Below, in pieces: positions 42,226 through 50,887 of a DNA stretch of 64,000 bases. Positions within the stretch are counted from its first letter, which is position 1, and every line of letters begins with the position of its first letter. The stretch spans positions 1 to 64,000 of the forward strand of contig CAMFGZ010000001.1 in NCBI GenBank assembly GCA_945952105.1, given 5' to 3'. The notes under the pieces were generated by a model, which searched no databases, had not been told where the DNA came from, and worked only from the letters and a program-made list of their open reading frames with translations. The translations under genes were made by a program, and so were the position numbers. Origin of the DNA: an uncultured Rhodospirillaceae bacterium. Its GTDB lineage: Bacteria > Pseudomonadota > Alphaproteobacteria > Reyranellales > Reyranellaceae.

Positions 42226-42729
42226 TCAGTGATTGGAGGCCATGCAGCCGTCGATGCGCGCGCTCATCGTGTCGGGATCGCCGAGGTCGAACACCCGCTT
42301 GACGTTGTGCGACGGCATCGAGACTTCGAGGCGCCTGGACTCGAAGAAGACGTCGGTGAAGCCGTTCTCCAGTACCGGGCTCCACATGCGGTTGGAGCGG
42401 TCCTGCATCATTGCGAACTCGAACCGCTTGCCGCTCGGCTGAAGGATCACGACTGCCTGCTCCTTCGAGCCGCCCGGCGTTCCCGGGCCGGGAAGAATGA
42501 AGTGGCGGTTGCCGTCATTGCCGAAGCTCATGCGCAGCCCTTCATTCTGCGCCGGACCGGTCGTGTCGGCGACGCATCGCGCAAATTTACCCTTGTCGTA
42601 AAGCTGGCTGATCTCCCATCCGCCGAACGTGCCCAGTGTCTTCGTCTGCGCCGAAGCCATTCCCGCCATTGCCGACACGCCCACCATCGCCACGCCCGCC
42701 ACCGCGCCACGCCACGCACGCCTTGTCAT
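42226..42729 (-). CDS. Exported hypothetical protein
   Basis: A 167-aa protein with a signal peptide (RGAVAGVAMVGVSAMAGMAS, cleaved near ASAQT) and a compact domain with FGGWEISQLYDKGKFARCVA and a C-terminal Cys. The pattern resembles periplasmic invasion-associated-locus-B-like proteins, which share short FGxW...C segments, but I do not claim that family. It is likely co-transcribed with the gene at 41423. Confidence 0.68.
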   Translation of the reverse strand: MTRRAWRGAVAGVAMVGVSAMAGMASAQTKTLGTFGGWEISQLYDKGKFARCVADTTGPAQNEGLRMSFGNDGNRHFILPGPGTPGGSKEQAVVILQPSGKRFEFAMMQDRSNRMWSPVLENGFTDVFFESRRLEVSMPSHNVKRVFDLGDPDTMSARIDGCMASNH

Positions 42730-43104
42730 CACGCTCCCCGAATTCTCTCGACGGATGACCGTATTGCCGCGTCGTCGGACGCGCAAGCCATCCGCGGACG
42801 TGGCCATGCGACGGGGAGGATGCGGTCTTTGCGTCCGGATTGGTCGCGACGCTACCGTCGCATCGCGCCGAAGGAAGATTGGCACTACTACGGCTAGCGC
42901 GGGCGCTTACCTTACGACCGCGTCGAAGAGGCATCCGGGCTTCGGAAGGTCGGGCGTATCGTTGACTCCGCGCACGAGCGGCAATGTCTGCGCGACCGTC
43001 GATTGAAGAGCAAGGTGGGAATGCCTCCGATTCGGAGTCGTTCGCACTTCCCGTGGCCGGAGAAGAGGAAGAGGATGCAACCTCGTCATGTGGAAGGGGA
43101 GCAC
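42730..43104. other. Intergenic region, no supported gene
   Basis: 375 bp between two divergent genes. Short open frames here lack start signals and family resemblance. It probably holds both promoters. Confidence 0.5.
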
Positions 43105-44298
43105 ATGGAAAAAAAAGTTGCAGTCACCAGCCGCAGGAACCCGTCACGCGCCTCGCGATGGCTGCTGGCGTTGATCGCGGCACTGGCTGCCGGCTGGCTC
43201 CCGACGCCGCGCTCCAGTCATGCGGTCACGCTCACGACGGTGGCGGCGTCGCCCGGCTCCCTTTCTGAAATCCGCGTTTCTGGTGCGATCCTGCCGGGCG
43301 ATGCCGATCAGCTCGCCGCGACGCTGCAGTCGATTGAACAGCAGGGCGGCCTCCCCGCCGTCGGGCCGCGCGCCATCGTGAGCTTCGACAGCCGCGGCGG
43401 TGCCCTGGAAGAAGGCATGCGCATCGGGCGGCTGCTGCGCAGATTCGGCGCCGGCACGCTCGTCCGTGCCGGTGACCGCTGCCTGTCGGCCTGCGCGCTG
43501 GCCTTCGTGGGCGGCACCAGTATGGGGCCCCAGGGCGCCCAGCCGTACAGGCGGCTGGCGATCGGTGGCCAGCTCGGCTTCCACGCTTTCTATGTAATGC
43601 GTGATCCTGATTCGCGCGACGCCGCCACCAGCCGTGCCCGCGGTGTCACTGAGGGGCGCGCTGCGTCGGCCGTCATCATTGCCTATGTCATGGAGATGGG
43701 CGTCGATCCCGAGGACGTGCTGCGCGCGCTCGTGCGGCCGCCCGAAGACATCACCTACATCGAGACCGCTGGCGAATTCGTAAGCCTTGGCCTCTGTCCC
43801 GTCGATCTCGTGGCCCCGCACGTTACCGCTGCCGAGCAGGCGACCAACGTCTGCACCAATGCCAGCCAGGGCGTGCTGCCGGCATGGCCCGACCTGATCG
43901 TGCAGTACACGCCGATGGAGGCGCGCCGTCTCCTGATCGGCCAGGTCGCGGCGCAGGCCGGCAAGGCCAACGTGCGCTCCGGGCTGGCCACGCGCCTGCA
44001 GCAGGTGCTGCGCGGTGGCCGGGGCACCGAGGCGATCTACGACGAACTCGCGGCCGCCGGCCTGCCGCTTCCCGCGATGCGGGCTCGTGCCTATCACCTG
44101 GAATTGCCCGACGGCCGTATGAGTTGCCTTGTCACGCTCTCGCCATCCGACCGCGCCGACTATGGAGTCGTGCTCATCACGCCCACCGGCCTCGTCGCCC
44201 CGCGGGCCTTGGCGCCGAACGGCTGTCCCGAACTCTTCACGTTCGGACACGACGAGATCATCAATCCGCGGCGGCTCTCGGCCGGCGAACGCAACTGA
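43105..44298 (+). CDS. Periplasmic ClpP/crotonase-fold-like protein
   Basis: About 397 aa from the ATG at 43105, which follows AAGGGGA; the longest frame starts 34 residues earlier. A signal or membrane segment lies at about 18-40. Residues 60-220 have the order of a ClpP-fold domain: IRVSGAILPGDADQL, AIVSFDSRGGALEEGMRIGR, then CLSACALAFVGGT where a Ser nucleophile would sit. Similar proteins in alphaproteobacteria are labelled hypothetical. Whether it is a protease is undecided, since no catalytic His/Asp pair is obvious. Confidence 0.72.
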   Translation: MEKKVAVTSRRNPSRASRWLLALIAALAAGWLPTPRSSHAVTLTTVAASPGSLSEIRVSGAILPGDADQLAATLQSIEQQGGLPAVGPRAIVSFDSRGGALEEGMRIGRLLRRFGAGTLVRAGDRCLSACALAFVGGTSMGPQGAQPYRRLAIGGQLGFHAFYVMRDPDSRDAATSRARGVTEGRAASAVIIAYVMEMGVDPEDVLRALVRPPEDITYIETAGEFVSLGLCPVDLVAPHVTAAEQATNVCTNASQGVLPAWPDLIVQYTPMEARRLLIGQVAAQAGKANVRSGLATRLQQVLRGGRGTEAIYDELAAAGLPLPAMRARAYHLELPDGRMSCLVTLSPSDRADYGVVLITPTGLVAPRALAPNGCPELFTFGHDEIINPRRLSAGERN

Positions 44299-44480
44299 CG
44301 GGCCGCGTTGTCGATGTCAATTATTCGATGTGGTCGCGGTCAAAACGCCGAAACGGACACCGGGAATATGTTCCGAAGCACCGGCCGCCAGTTCGGGCAA
44401 CGCGATCGCGGCCACGGGCGGCGCACGGTATCTTCAAATCGCAGTAGCCGGCAGCGTCGTGCCTCTTCGTTCTTCGGCCA

Positions 44481-44936
44481 TCAGCCGGTCCGGCGGGCGA
44501 TCTCAGCGGTGGCGTTGCGGCGGGCCATCTCCTCGGCGACGGCGGACGGAACGCAGACCTTGCTAACCGGATTGAGCACAGTGCCCAGCGACTTGGCGAT
44601 CACGAGCGCGACCGGGATGCCGACGATCGAGAAGCACAGCGCGAAGACCTGGATCGCGTTCAGGATCACGAACACCACGCCGAACGGCAGGTAGAGGATC
44701 ATCACGAGCGTCGAATAGGCTTCCCACAAAGGGTTCTGCTTCACGTTGAGGCTGGCCTTGCTCACCATCTCGTTGCCAAACGGCGCCAGCAGGAACTTGC
44801 CGAATTCCATCAGCCCCAGGCCGATCGGCGCGGTAATGACCAGCAAGGTCAACAGAAGGCCGAGCAGCCAGTAGAAGGCCGCGGTCAGGAATCCGAAAAA
44901 CGGAAAGTGCCACAGGACATTGCCGAGCGTCCGCAT
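44481..44936 (-). CDS. YccF-family inner-membrane protein
   Basis: A 151-aa protein with the DUF307/YccF pattern: RTLGNVLWHFPFFGFLTAAF, ITAPIGLGLMEFGKFLLAPFG, and a second hydrophobic half (MILYLPFGVVFVILNAIQVF, VGIPVALVIAKS). It has about four membrane segments. YccF proteins are widespread and of unknown function. It is a single gene. Confidence 0.85.
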   Translation of the reverse strand: MRTLGNVLWHFPFFGFLTAAFYWLLGLLLTLLVITAPIGLGLMEFGKFLLAPFGNEMVSKASLNVKQNPLWEAYSTLVMILYLPFGVVFVILNAIQVFALCFSIVGIPVALVIAKSLGTVLNPVSKVCVPSAVAEEMARRNATAEIARRTG

Positions 44937-45387
44937 CTCTTTCTCCCACCGCCAGCCGCAGGCGCATCCTACACCTTGCCCTGCGGATGAGCGTCTCTCA
45001 ATCGCCGCATCGTCATCACTGCGAACCCAGGAATGAACCCTGAGCGGAAAATCGCCTGCGTGACATCATTTACGTAAGTTTCACGGCGCGGGCTTCGTGA
45101 TATGGCGGCTGCCTTCTCGCAACCGCTCTCTGCGGACGGTGGGTGTGACGCTGTAGGCGAAGGTGAGTCGGGCGAGGGCGACGTCGTTACCTGCCGCTTC
45201 GGTGTGGCGATGCGGTGATCGTCCGGCGGCCGATGCAGGCCGATCGCGCCCCAGGTCATGCTGGTAGACGCTGGCATATTCTGCTCGACCGAGGCCTTGC
45301 GCTTAACCGACACGAAGCCGCGCTGTCCGATTTGCCCACTCGATCGTAGAGAGGCGCCGTTGATCGCGGGGCGGGTTCAGCGGGAGA
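44937..45387. other. Intergenic region, no supported gene
   Basis: 450 bp between yccF and the second STAS-like gene. A 114-codon minus-strand frame (45313-44969) is low complexity and has no start signal, so I do not call it. Nothing else is evident. Confidence 0.5.
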
Positions 45388-45795
45388 TCAGGGCGAAGAC
45401 ACAGGTTCGGGCAGCCTCGCCAGGATTGCGGGGGAGTTCAGCCAGCGATAGGCCTGCTTTGCGGTCTTGAAGACGCGCATCGGCCGGCGCGGCGCGGCGA
45501 GCATGCCCAGGACGCGCCCCAGGAGAACGTACTTGTCGTCTGCAATGGCGACAGCCAACGGTCCCAGCGCCACGTCGCCCTTGTGCAGGCTGCGCATGCG
45601 CACGCCGATGTCGATGATTTCCATCGTGCCCATGCGGGTCTCGCCGCGCGTACCGTCGAAGATCTTGCGGTAACCGAGCGCCCCCGAGCCCACCAGTACA
45701 TCCAGCATGGCATGTACCTCGTGCGCCTCGACATTGCCCTCGCAGATCACCTCGAAGAGGCGCGCGTCCGATTTAATATTCCAGTGCAGCGGCAT
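45388..45795 (-). CDS. SpoIIAA/STAS-like small protein (copy 2)
   Basis: A 135-aa paralogue of the 40958-41329 protein: MPLHWNIKSDARLFEVICEG, KIFDGTRGE, IGVRMRSLHKGDVALGPLAV, RRPMRVFKTAKQAYRWL. I place the start at the ATG at 45795, aligning with the M(S/P)LHW opening of the paralogue, although an ATG at 45813 is possible. Function unknown. Confidence 0.68.
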   Translation of the reverse strand: MPLHWNIKSDARLFEVICEGNVEAHEVHAMLDVLVGSGALGYRKIFDGTRGETRMGTMEIIDIGVRMRSLHKGDVALGPLAVAIADDKYVLLGRVLGMLAAPRRPMRVFKTAKQAYRWLNSPAILARLPEPVSSP

Positions 45796-45923
45796 CAGGA
45801 GGCATATACACAAACGTTAAAGAGGTTGCATTAGTGATGAAAATAAATGCTTCTCAGTCGCACTCGCGACGACATCGAGGAGTGACCGGTGCATTGTAGG
45901 AAGATTGCATAGTGGAGGCTGGA

Positions 45924-46172
45924 ATGAAGGCGACGACGAAGATGGTGACCGTGGCTGCCACGCTGATCCTGGCGGGTTGCAGCGCCGGCAACAGCGGCAA
46001 CAGCGGCAACGGCGGCGCCTACGGTGCGGCGCCTGAGCGCTACATGGGCACGAGATCGAACGTCAATGCCACCTGGAACGGAGCCACCAGCTCGAGCACC
46101 ATGCTGGAACAGCGCATCAAGGAAGACTCGGCCCGCGGCGCCACCAGCGGCGGCGGCGACACGAAGTACTGA
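45924..46172 (+). CDS. Small lipoprotein
   Basis: An 82-aa protein with a lipobox (ATLILAGC, Cys near 20), then a Gly/Ser/Asn-rich linker containing NSGNSGNGG repeats. The ATG at 45924 follows GGAGG; a GTG at 45912 is also open. It is probably an outer-membrane-anchored small lipoprotein of unknown function. Confidence 0.7.
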   Translation: MKATTKMVTVAATLILAGCSAGNSGNSGNGGAYGAAPERYMGTRSNVNATWNGATSSSTMLEQRIKEDSARGATSGGGDTKY

Positions 46173-46175
46173 TCC

Positions 46176-46790
46176 TCACTGCCGGGCGCGTCGCAGCGCC
46201 CGGCGCAGCCGGTCTTTCTTGCGAGCCCAGCTTCGCTCCTCCGCGCTTGCCTTGCGGTCGAGCGCAGCCCTTTCTCTTTCGATCGCCGTCACCTTCAATT
46301 TGTGGGCGGCTTCCGCTTCCTGCAGTGCCGATGCGGCGGCGGACACCGCTTTCTCGCGGCGGGCGTTTTCTCTTTCCTGCGCTTCTTCTTCGCGCCGTTC
46401 ATGATCGGCGCGTAGCTTCTCCTGCTTCTCGAAGTCTCGGATGGCCTCGTGTCCTCGCGGCACGGCTGTGCCATTCCGCACAACATGCCCTGGCATCTCC
46501 GCCTTCTTCTTCCTCGTCCTTTTCTTCGCGCGGCCGACCAGTGCCCTTTCGGAAACTTCTGCGGTTTCCGCGAAAGCCTTGTCGGTGCCGACGGGCCGGC
46601 GCAGCACGACGCCTGGCCGGGCCATCGTCGCCTCGATGATGGCGGCGTTCCGGGTTTCGCGGGCAAAACCCTGATGGAAGAGATTGCTTTCGGCGCCCCA
46701 AGCAGTCAGCGCCGCTTTCATCGAAGGGGCGGCAATCGCGAGATCGAAAAAGCCCGCCGTTGTCGTGAAGGCCTTGAGCTTCCGGGGCAT
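46176..46790 (-). CDS. TolA-like cell-envelope-annotated protein
   Basis: About 204 aa. The N-terminal part (MPRKLKAFTTTAGFFDLAIA; APSMKAALTAWGAESNLFHQ; KPGVV-type MARPGVVLRRPVG) is a conserved small domain seen in rhizobial proteins labelled 'cell envelope biogenesis protein TolA'. The C-terminal 80 residues are a highly charged Lys/Arg/Glu/Ala coiled coil. The ATG at 46790 is chosen because residues before it are unconserved. There is no membrane anchor, so a true TolA role is doubtful. It converges on the lipoprotein gene three bases away. Confidence 0.72.
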   Translation of the reverse strand: MPRKLKAFTTTAGFFDLAIAAPSMKAALTAWGAESNLFHQGFARETRNAAIIEATMARPGVVLRRPVGTDKAFAETAEVSERALVGRAKKRTRKKKAEMPGHVVRNGTAVPRGHEAIRDFEKQEKLRADHERREEEAQERENARREKAVSAAASALQEAEAAHKLKVTAIERERAALDRKASAEERSWARKKDRLRRALRRARQ

Positions 46791-47179
46791 GTCGATGGGG
46801 AGTCCTGCAAGAGCCGCGACTGGGGCGGTCAAGAGTATGGGAAAGACGGCGGGCTGGTTGGGTGCTGAACGCCAAAGACCACACAACGCGTAAGCAAGGG
46901 CAAACTACTGCGGTGACGCCGCTGCCAGCAGGAGGTGGCATCGCCCGCGACAACATTCGCCTTGGTCGTGATGACCGAGGCTCATCTGCTCCTTCCAGAA
47001 GCGCTGAAGTCTCAGCACGCGTGTCTGCCATTCGAACTCAGCGAATGACCCGCAACGATTCCATGAAGGAAGCGCCAGTGGGGTCATTGCGGTCCTCCAC
47101 TCGGGTCGCGGCCAACATCTCGTACAGAGGGAGAGGCCGGAAGCTGGACCGTCGTTCCGCGCGCTGTCGAGCGGGCGTG
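46791..47179. other. Intergenic region, no supported gene
   Basis: 389 bp. Open frames exist on both strands but lack ribosome-binding sites or recognisable domains. I see no RNA gene. Confidence 0.4.
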
Positions 47180-47278
47180 TCAGGCGCCGAAGGCGGCACC
47201 CAGCGTACCGATCAGGCCGCCGATTAGCATAAGATAGGCGAAGGTCGCGAAGAGAAGCTGGCGGGAGCTGTCGTCCAT
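47180..47278 (-). CDS. Possible single-span membrane microprotein
   Basis: A 32-aa ORF: MDDSSRQLLFATFAYLMLIG followed by GLIGTLGAAFGA. It has a short charged N-terminus and one strong hydrophobic segment, the usual form of a membrane microprotein. A GGGGA lies about nine bases upstream of the ATG at 47278. Evidence is limited to this pattern. Confidence 0.35.
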   Translation of the reverse strand: MDDSSRQLLFATFAYLMLIGGLIGTLGAAFGA

Positions 47279-48015
47279 TGTCGGTAAGTCCCCAGTTGTT
47301 TCGCCAACGAACGCCGGCGCGCTGCGACGAGTTCCGGGCCCCCGCCGTCCGATCACGCGAAGCATCGCGCGTGTGGCCCGCCGGCCACAGGCTAGTCCTG
47401 CTCCGTCGCGGCCGATACTTCCCGCGGAGGCACGGAAGCCCACGGTTCGCCGTCTGCAAGTCGCCCGCCCCGCGCGTACCCGGCGCAGGTTACGCATTGA
47501 AGGTATCGCGTGGGGAGGGACCGCCATCATCAGAAGGCCGATCATCCCGCAGCCGGCAAAGAGGTCACCCTGCGACGGGCGAGCGGTCTCCCGTCTCGAA
47601 AGCTTGCTCGAGGCGGCAGGCGCCGAGCGTGGCCTTGCCGCAAAGCGGGAAACGACAGGGGCGCGATCGGCGCCACGCGTTAGGCTCGACGAGACTCACC
47701 GCAGCGTATCCGGACGGCCGTTCGGAGGGCTCATCCTGCATCGCGACGATACCCTTGGGATCGACCGCTCGACGCAAACCCTCGGCTCGCGGCGCAAGGC
47801 TGTGGCCCATGGCGTCAACCGCGCCATCGCCTGAGAGCGATGACCGAGAGCGAGGGCGTCGCCAGACTGGCCGTCTTTTTGCAGTTACCTGGTCGTCAGC
47901 TGCTTCGATCACGTCATGTTGTGCGACAAAACAGTCTCGTCGCTCTCGCGAAGGCTCGCGCGCGGGTGGGCGAAAGTTTAGGGTCCGCGCCCTTAATCTT
48001 TCAGCACCCTGCGTG
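47279..48015. other. Long intergenic stretch, no supported gene
   Basis: 737 bp before the receiver/PIG-L gene. The frame of that gene stays open upstream to 47278, but its first 246 codons have no recognisable domain and an arginine-rich composition typical of shadow reading. No RNA gene or repeat is evident. Confidence 0.4.
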
Positions 48016-49131
48016 ATGGCCATGTCGACTCACAACACAGAGACTGAAATCGCGCGGTTGAGCGTGGTCGAGAAGACCGAGCGCAAGCGGCTGCGCATCC
48101 TGCTGGTGGATAGCGAAGAGAGTTCGCTGCAGGTGGCGCGGCAAGCTTTGCAGCCGTTACCGGTCACCAAGCTGAAATATGCGGCGACGGCGGATGCGGC
48201 GTCCGCCCTGGTCGCGGCGGAGCGGTTCGACCTGGTGGTCGTCGACGCGTCGGTGACGGACGGCTTCTCGCTGCTACGGGAGATAAAGGACAATCATCGC
48301 TGGGTTGCCACGTTGGTGGTGAGTGGCGACCAGAGCCCGTCCTTCATGCGCCAGGTGGTGAAGTGTCGGATCGACGGGTTGCTGTTCCGGCCGCTGACAG
48401 AGGAGGACTTCGTCGAGCAGGTCGTGCTGCTGGCCAGTGCCGTCGCCACGCGACGCAAGCAGCAGCAGAAGCGCGTGCTGGCGATCGGTGCCCATCCCGA
48501 CGATGTCGAGATCGGATGCGGCGGTGCTATCGCCAAGCATCATGCTGCGGGTGATCTGCTTCACATCCTGACCCTGTCGCGCGGCGCGGCCGGCGGCGAC
48601 GTCAACGTGCGCACAGTGGAGGCTCGCAACGCCGCCTCGCTGTTGGGCGCCGAGTTGCACCTCGGCAAGTTGGTGGATACTCACATCACCGACGGACGCG
48701 AGACGGTCGAACTGATCGAGGCGGTCGTGCAGCAAATGCAACCGACCCACGTCTACACCCATTGCAAGGAGGACACGCACCAGGACCATCGCGCGGTCCA
48801 TGCCGCCACCTTGGTGGCCGCCCGCGGCGTGCCAAACGTCTATTGCTACCAGTCGCCGTCCTCGACAGTTGATTTCAAGCCGCAGCGCTTCGTCGACATC
48901 ACCGACTTCATCGGCGCCAAGCTTCAGGCGATCGACGCCTACTGCAGCCAGACCGAACGTATGGCCGCCCTCGAGTCCGACAACATCGTGTCGACGGCGC
49001 GCTACTGGGGCCGCTTCGCAGGCCATATCCTGGCCGAACCGCTTCTCGTGGTGCGCCAGAGCGACAACGAGGAGGGCCGGGCGTTCGACAAGGCCGGGCT
49101 CGGGCGTGCTCCGTTGCGCAAGCAGGCGTAA
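48016..49131 (+). CDS. Receiver domain fused to PIG-L deacetylase
   Basis: A two-domain protein of about 371 aa. Residues 20-135 form a receiver-like domain: RILLVDSEESS, phosphoacceptor Asp in LVVVDASVTDGF, but the acidic pair is reduced and the late KP reads RP. Residues 150-350 are a PIG-L/LmbE deacetylase: AIGAHPDDVEIGCGG near 156-170 and THCKEDTHQDHRAVHAA near 252-268, giving the HxDD and HxxH zinc ligands. PIG-L enzymes remove acetyl groups from N-acetylglucosamine-type substrates. A link to signalling control of an envelope sugar or thiol cofactor is inference. The start is uncertain (ATG 48016 or 48022). Confidence 0.85.
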   Translation: MAMSTHNTETEIARLSVVEKTERKRLRILLVDSEESSLQVARQALQPLPVTKLKYAATADAASALVAAERFDLVVVDASVTDGFSLLREIKDNHRWVATLVVSGDQSPSFMRQVVKCRIDGLLFRPLTEEDFVEQVVLLASAVATRRKQQQKRVLAIGAHPDDVEIGCGGAIAKHHAAGDLLHILTLSRGAAGGDVNVRTVEARNAASLLGAELHLGKLVDTHITDGRETVELIEAVVQQMQPTHVYTHCKEDTHQDHRAVHAATLVAARGVPNVYCYQSPSSTVDFKPQRFVDITDFIGAKLQAIDAYCSQTERMAALESDNIVSTARYWGRFAGHILAEPLLVVRQSDNEEGRAFDKAGLGRAPLRKQA

Positions 49132-49138
49132 GGAACGC

Positions 49139-49546
49139 TCAGCTGCCCGAGGAGGGAGGAGTGGCCGTAGCGGCGGCGTTGAGGAGTTGAGATACCGCCG
49201 TCAATACCTGCGAAGGCGCAAAGGGCTTGGTGATCAGGATACTGTTGGGGACCCCGAGCGAGGGCCAGTCGGCGCCCTCGGTACCGGTCATGTAGACCAC
49301 GGGCATATCCGGCCGCGTTTGGCGCGAGTGGCGCGCAACATCCCACCCTGTCGCGTCGCCGCCAAGGTTGATGTCGGTGACTAGGGCGCGCAACGCCTCG
49401 CCCTGATTGTCGAGCGCGGAGATGGCCTCCTCGCCGGTCGACACGAGGAAGACGTCGAAGCCCCCCTCCTCGAAAGAATCCTGCAGAATGTCGCGGATCT
49501 CGGCCTCGTCCTCGGCGATCAGCACGAGGACCGATGTCTTTTCCAT
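49139..49546 (-). CDS. Single-domain response regulator
   Basis: A 135-aa stand-alone receiver: VLIAEDEAEIRDI, phosphoacceptor Asp in ALVTDINLGG near 54, YMTGTE near 81 and the Lys of ILITKPFAPS near 104. The ATG at 49546 is chosen; the longer frame adds 34 unconserved residues. It converges with the receiver/PIG-L gene seven bases away and may work in the same pathway or with an orphan kinase such as the one at 3297. Confidence 0.9.
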   Translation of the reverse strand: MEKTSVLVLIAEDEAEIRDILQDSFEEGGFDVFLVSTGEEAISALDNQGEALRALVTDINLGGDATGWDVARHSRQTRPDMPVVYMTGTEGADWPSLGVPNSILITKPFAPSQVLTAVSQLLNAAATATPPSSGS

Positions 49547-49698
49547 TGCACGACTCCAGAGACCGACCGTCTGGAGACATCCAGACACCCCACGCGGCTC
49601 CATACGCGGTGGTGAAACGCCGCGTCGCGTCTGTTTGTTCCCGTACATATAGAGCCTGCGACGTTTCGATCCCGCTTGTCACCGAAAAGGAAGTCGTC

Positions 49699-49998
49699 CT
49701 ACCGATCGACGTGCTCGGGCATTGCCTTGAGCTGGTCCTTCGTCCAGCCGGTCACGGCGTGGACGTCGCCATCTTCGTCGCGCATGAACTCCAGGCCACT
49801 GATCGGGACACCGACGGGCTTGGCGCCGATGCCGAGGAAGCCGCCGACATCGATCACGACCTGGGCCGCTGCGCCGGTGCCGTGCAGATGCGCAACGCTG
49901 CCGATCTTCTCGTCGCCGGGGCCATAAATGGTGGCGCCTTCCAGAATGTCCATGGTCAGTTCTCCGGCGGTGAGCCGTACATGCTTGCTGTGATCCAT
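49699..49998 (-). CDS. PRC-barrel domain protein
   Basis: A 99-aa protein with one PRC-barrel: ILEGATIYGPGDEKIGSVAH, then GTGAAAQVVIDVGGFLGIGA and KPVGVPISGLEFMRDEDGDV. Such small PRC proteins are typical in rhizobia; function is unknown. The ATG at 49998 is the natural start. An inverted repeat sits between it and the FecI-like gene. Confidence 0.85.
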   Translation of the reverse strand: MDHSKHVRLTAGELTMDILEGATIYGPGDEKIGSVAHLHGTGAAAQVVIDVGGFLGIGAKPVGVPISGLEFMRDEDGDVHAVTGWTKDQLKAMPEHVDR

Positions 49999-50054
49999 GA
50001 TCTTCGTCCTCGTCCAGGCGGTTGGACTTCGCCAACCCGCCGGACTTCTGCAGG

Positions 50055-50117
50055 TTGCCGCCTCGCTTGGATTCCCCTCGGCGTGACGCGGCGAGGGGAA
50101 TCCAAGCGAGGCGGCAA
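50055..50117. repeat. 26-bp perfect inverted repeat
   Basis: The 26 bases from 50055 to 50080 (beginning TTGCCGCCTCGCTTGG) are the exact complement of 50092-50117. The 11-nt centre itself contains GCG-TGA-CGC. RNA from either strand would fold into a very stable hairpin of about 29 bp. It lies in the gap between two divergent genes, not at a 3' end, so it is not an ordinary terminator. Confidence 0.9.
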
Positions 50118-50234
50118 ACTCTGAACACCGGGGCGAACGCTCGCATGGTTGCGAACGTGACGCGTTGAGGGGCGCTCTCGCGCCGCTCCATCCGCTGGTG
50201 GACGGGGGTGACAATACTTGGGCGGCAAGATATA

Positions 50235-50251
50235 CGAATGAGAACCATTCG
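50235..50251. promoter_or_regulatory. Fur-box-like palindrome upstream of the FecI-like gene
   Basis: CGAATGAGAACCATTCG: 6-bp arms CGAATG and CATTCG around a 5-bp centre, resembling iron-regulator (Fur) boxes. It ends 11 bases before the GTG start at 50263 and is placed to repress the iron-uptake operon when iron is plentiful. Confidence 0.6.
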
Positions 50252-50262
50252 CATATTTCCCC

Positions 50263-50796
50263 GTGTCGCCCCCAAATCCTTCGCTTGCCCTCTATATCGA
50301 GTACCGGGAGGAACTCGTGGACTATGCGAGCCGCTTGCTGCAGCAGGACCGCGCGAAAGCGGAGGACGTGGTGCAGGAGGCCTGGATCCGGCTGTCCGCG
50401 CGGCACGGGCAGGGCGCGGAGATCCTCAATCCGCTTCATTACATGTATTCCATCGTGCGAAATCTGGCGCTCGACGTTCTTCAGCGCCGGACGCGCGAGA
50501 CCGTGGCCGACACCGCGCTCGCGCCGTACGACACGATCCCGCTCGAACAACCCTCCGCCGAGGATGTCGTCTTTCATCGCGAACGGCTGCGCGTACTCGC
50601 CGAGGCGATCGCCGAGCTGCCGGAGCGCACGCAGGTTGCCTTCCGTATGTACCGGCTGGAGGAGAATACGCTGCAGGTGATTGCCGACCATCTCGGAATC
50701 TCGGTCGCGCGCACCTTCCAACTCGTTCGCGACGCGGGCGCACATGCCACGCGCCGCCTGATGGGCCAGTCCGGTGTCTCGAACGAACGCAAATAA
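50263..50796 (+). CDS. FecI-like ECF sigma factor
   Basis: A 177-aa extracytoplasmic-function sigma factor. Region 2 shows YASRLLQQDRAKAEDVVQEAWIRL and LNPLHYMYSIVRNLALDVLQRR; region 4 shows AIAELPERTQVAFRMYRLEENTLQVIADHLG with the HTH ending SVARTFQLV. The order sigma - FecR - TonB receptor with a signalling domain is the classical FecIR surface-signalling arrangement for siderophore uptake. The GTG start at 50263 lacks a clear Shine-Dalgarno and is very close to the Fur-like box, so the start may be leaderless or slightly later. Confidence 0.9.
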   Translation: MSPPNPSLALYIEYREELVDYASRLLQQDRAKAEDVVQEAWIRLSARHGQGAEILNPLHYMYSIVRNLALDVLQRRTRETVADTALAPYDTIPLEQPSAEDVVFHRERLRVLAEAIAELPERTQVAFRMYRLEENTLQVIADHLGISVARTFQLVRDAGAHATRRLMGQSGVSNERK

Positions 50797-50887
50797 AACG
50801 GATTGCACCATTCAAAATGGTGCATCCGAATCGCTCTAGGGATTGGGGACCCCATTGCGGGGACACCCGCAACGGGGATGGCAGCGC

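Noticed and set aside
44969..45313. 114-codon minus-strand ORF
   Set aside because: Low complexity, no ribosome-binding site, no family resemblance.
47278..48015. N-terminal 246-codon extension of the receiver/PIG-L protein
   Set aside because: Arginine/proline-rich composition with no domain; an internal ATG directly precedes the receiver domain.
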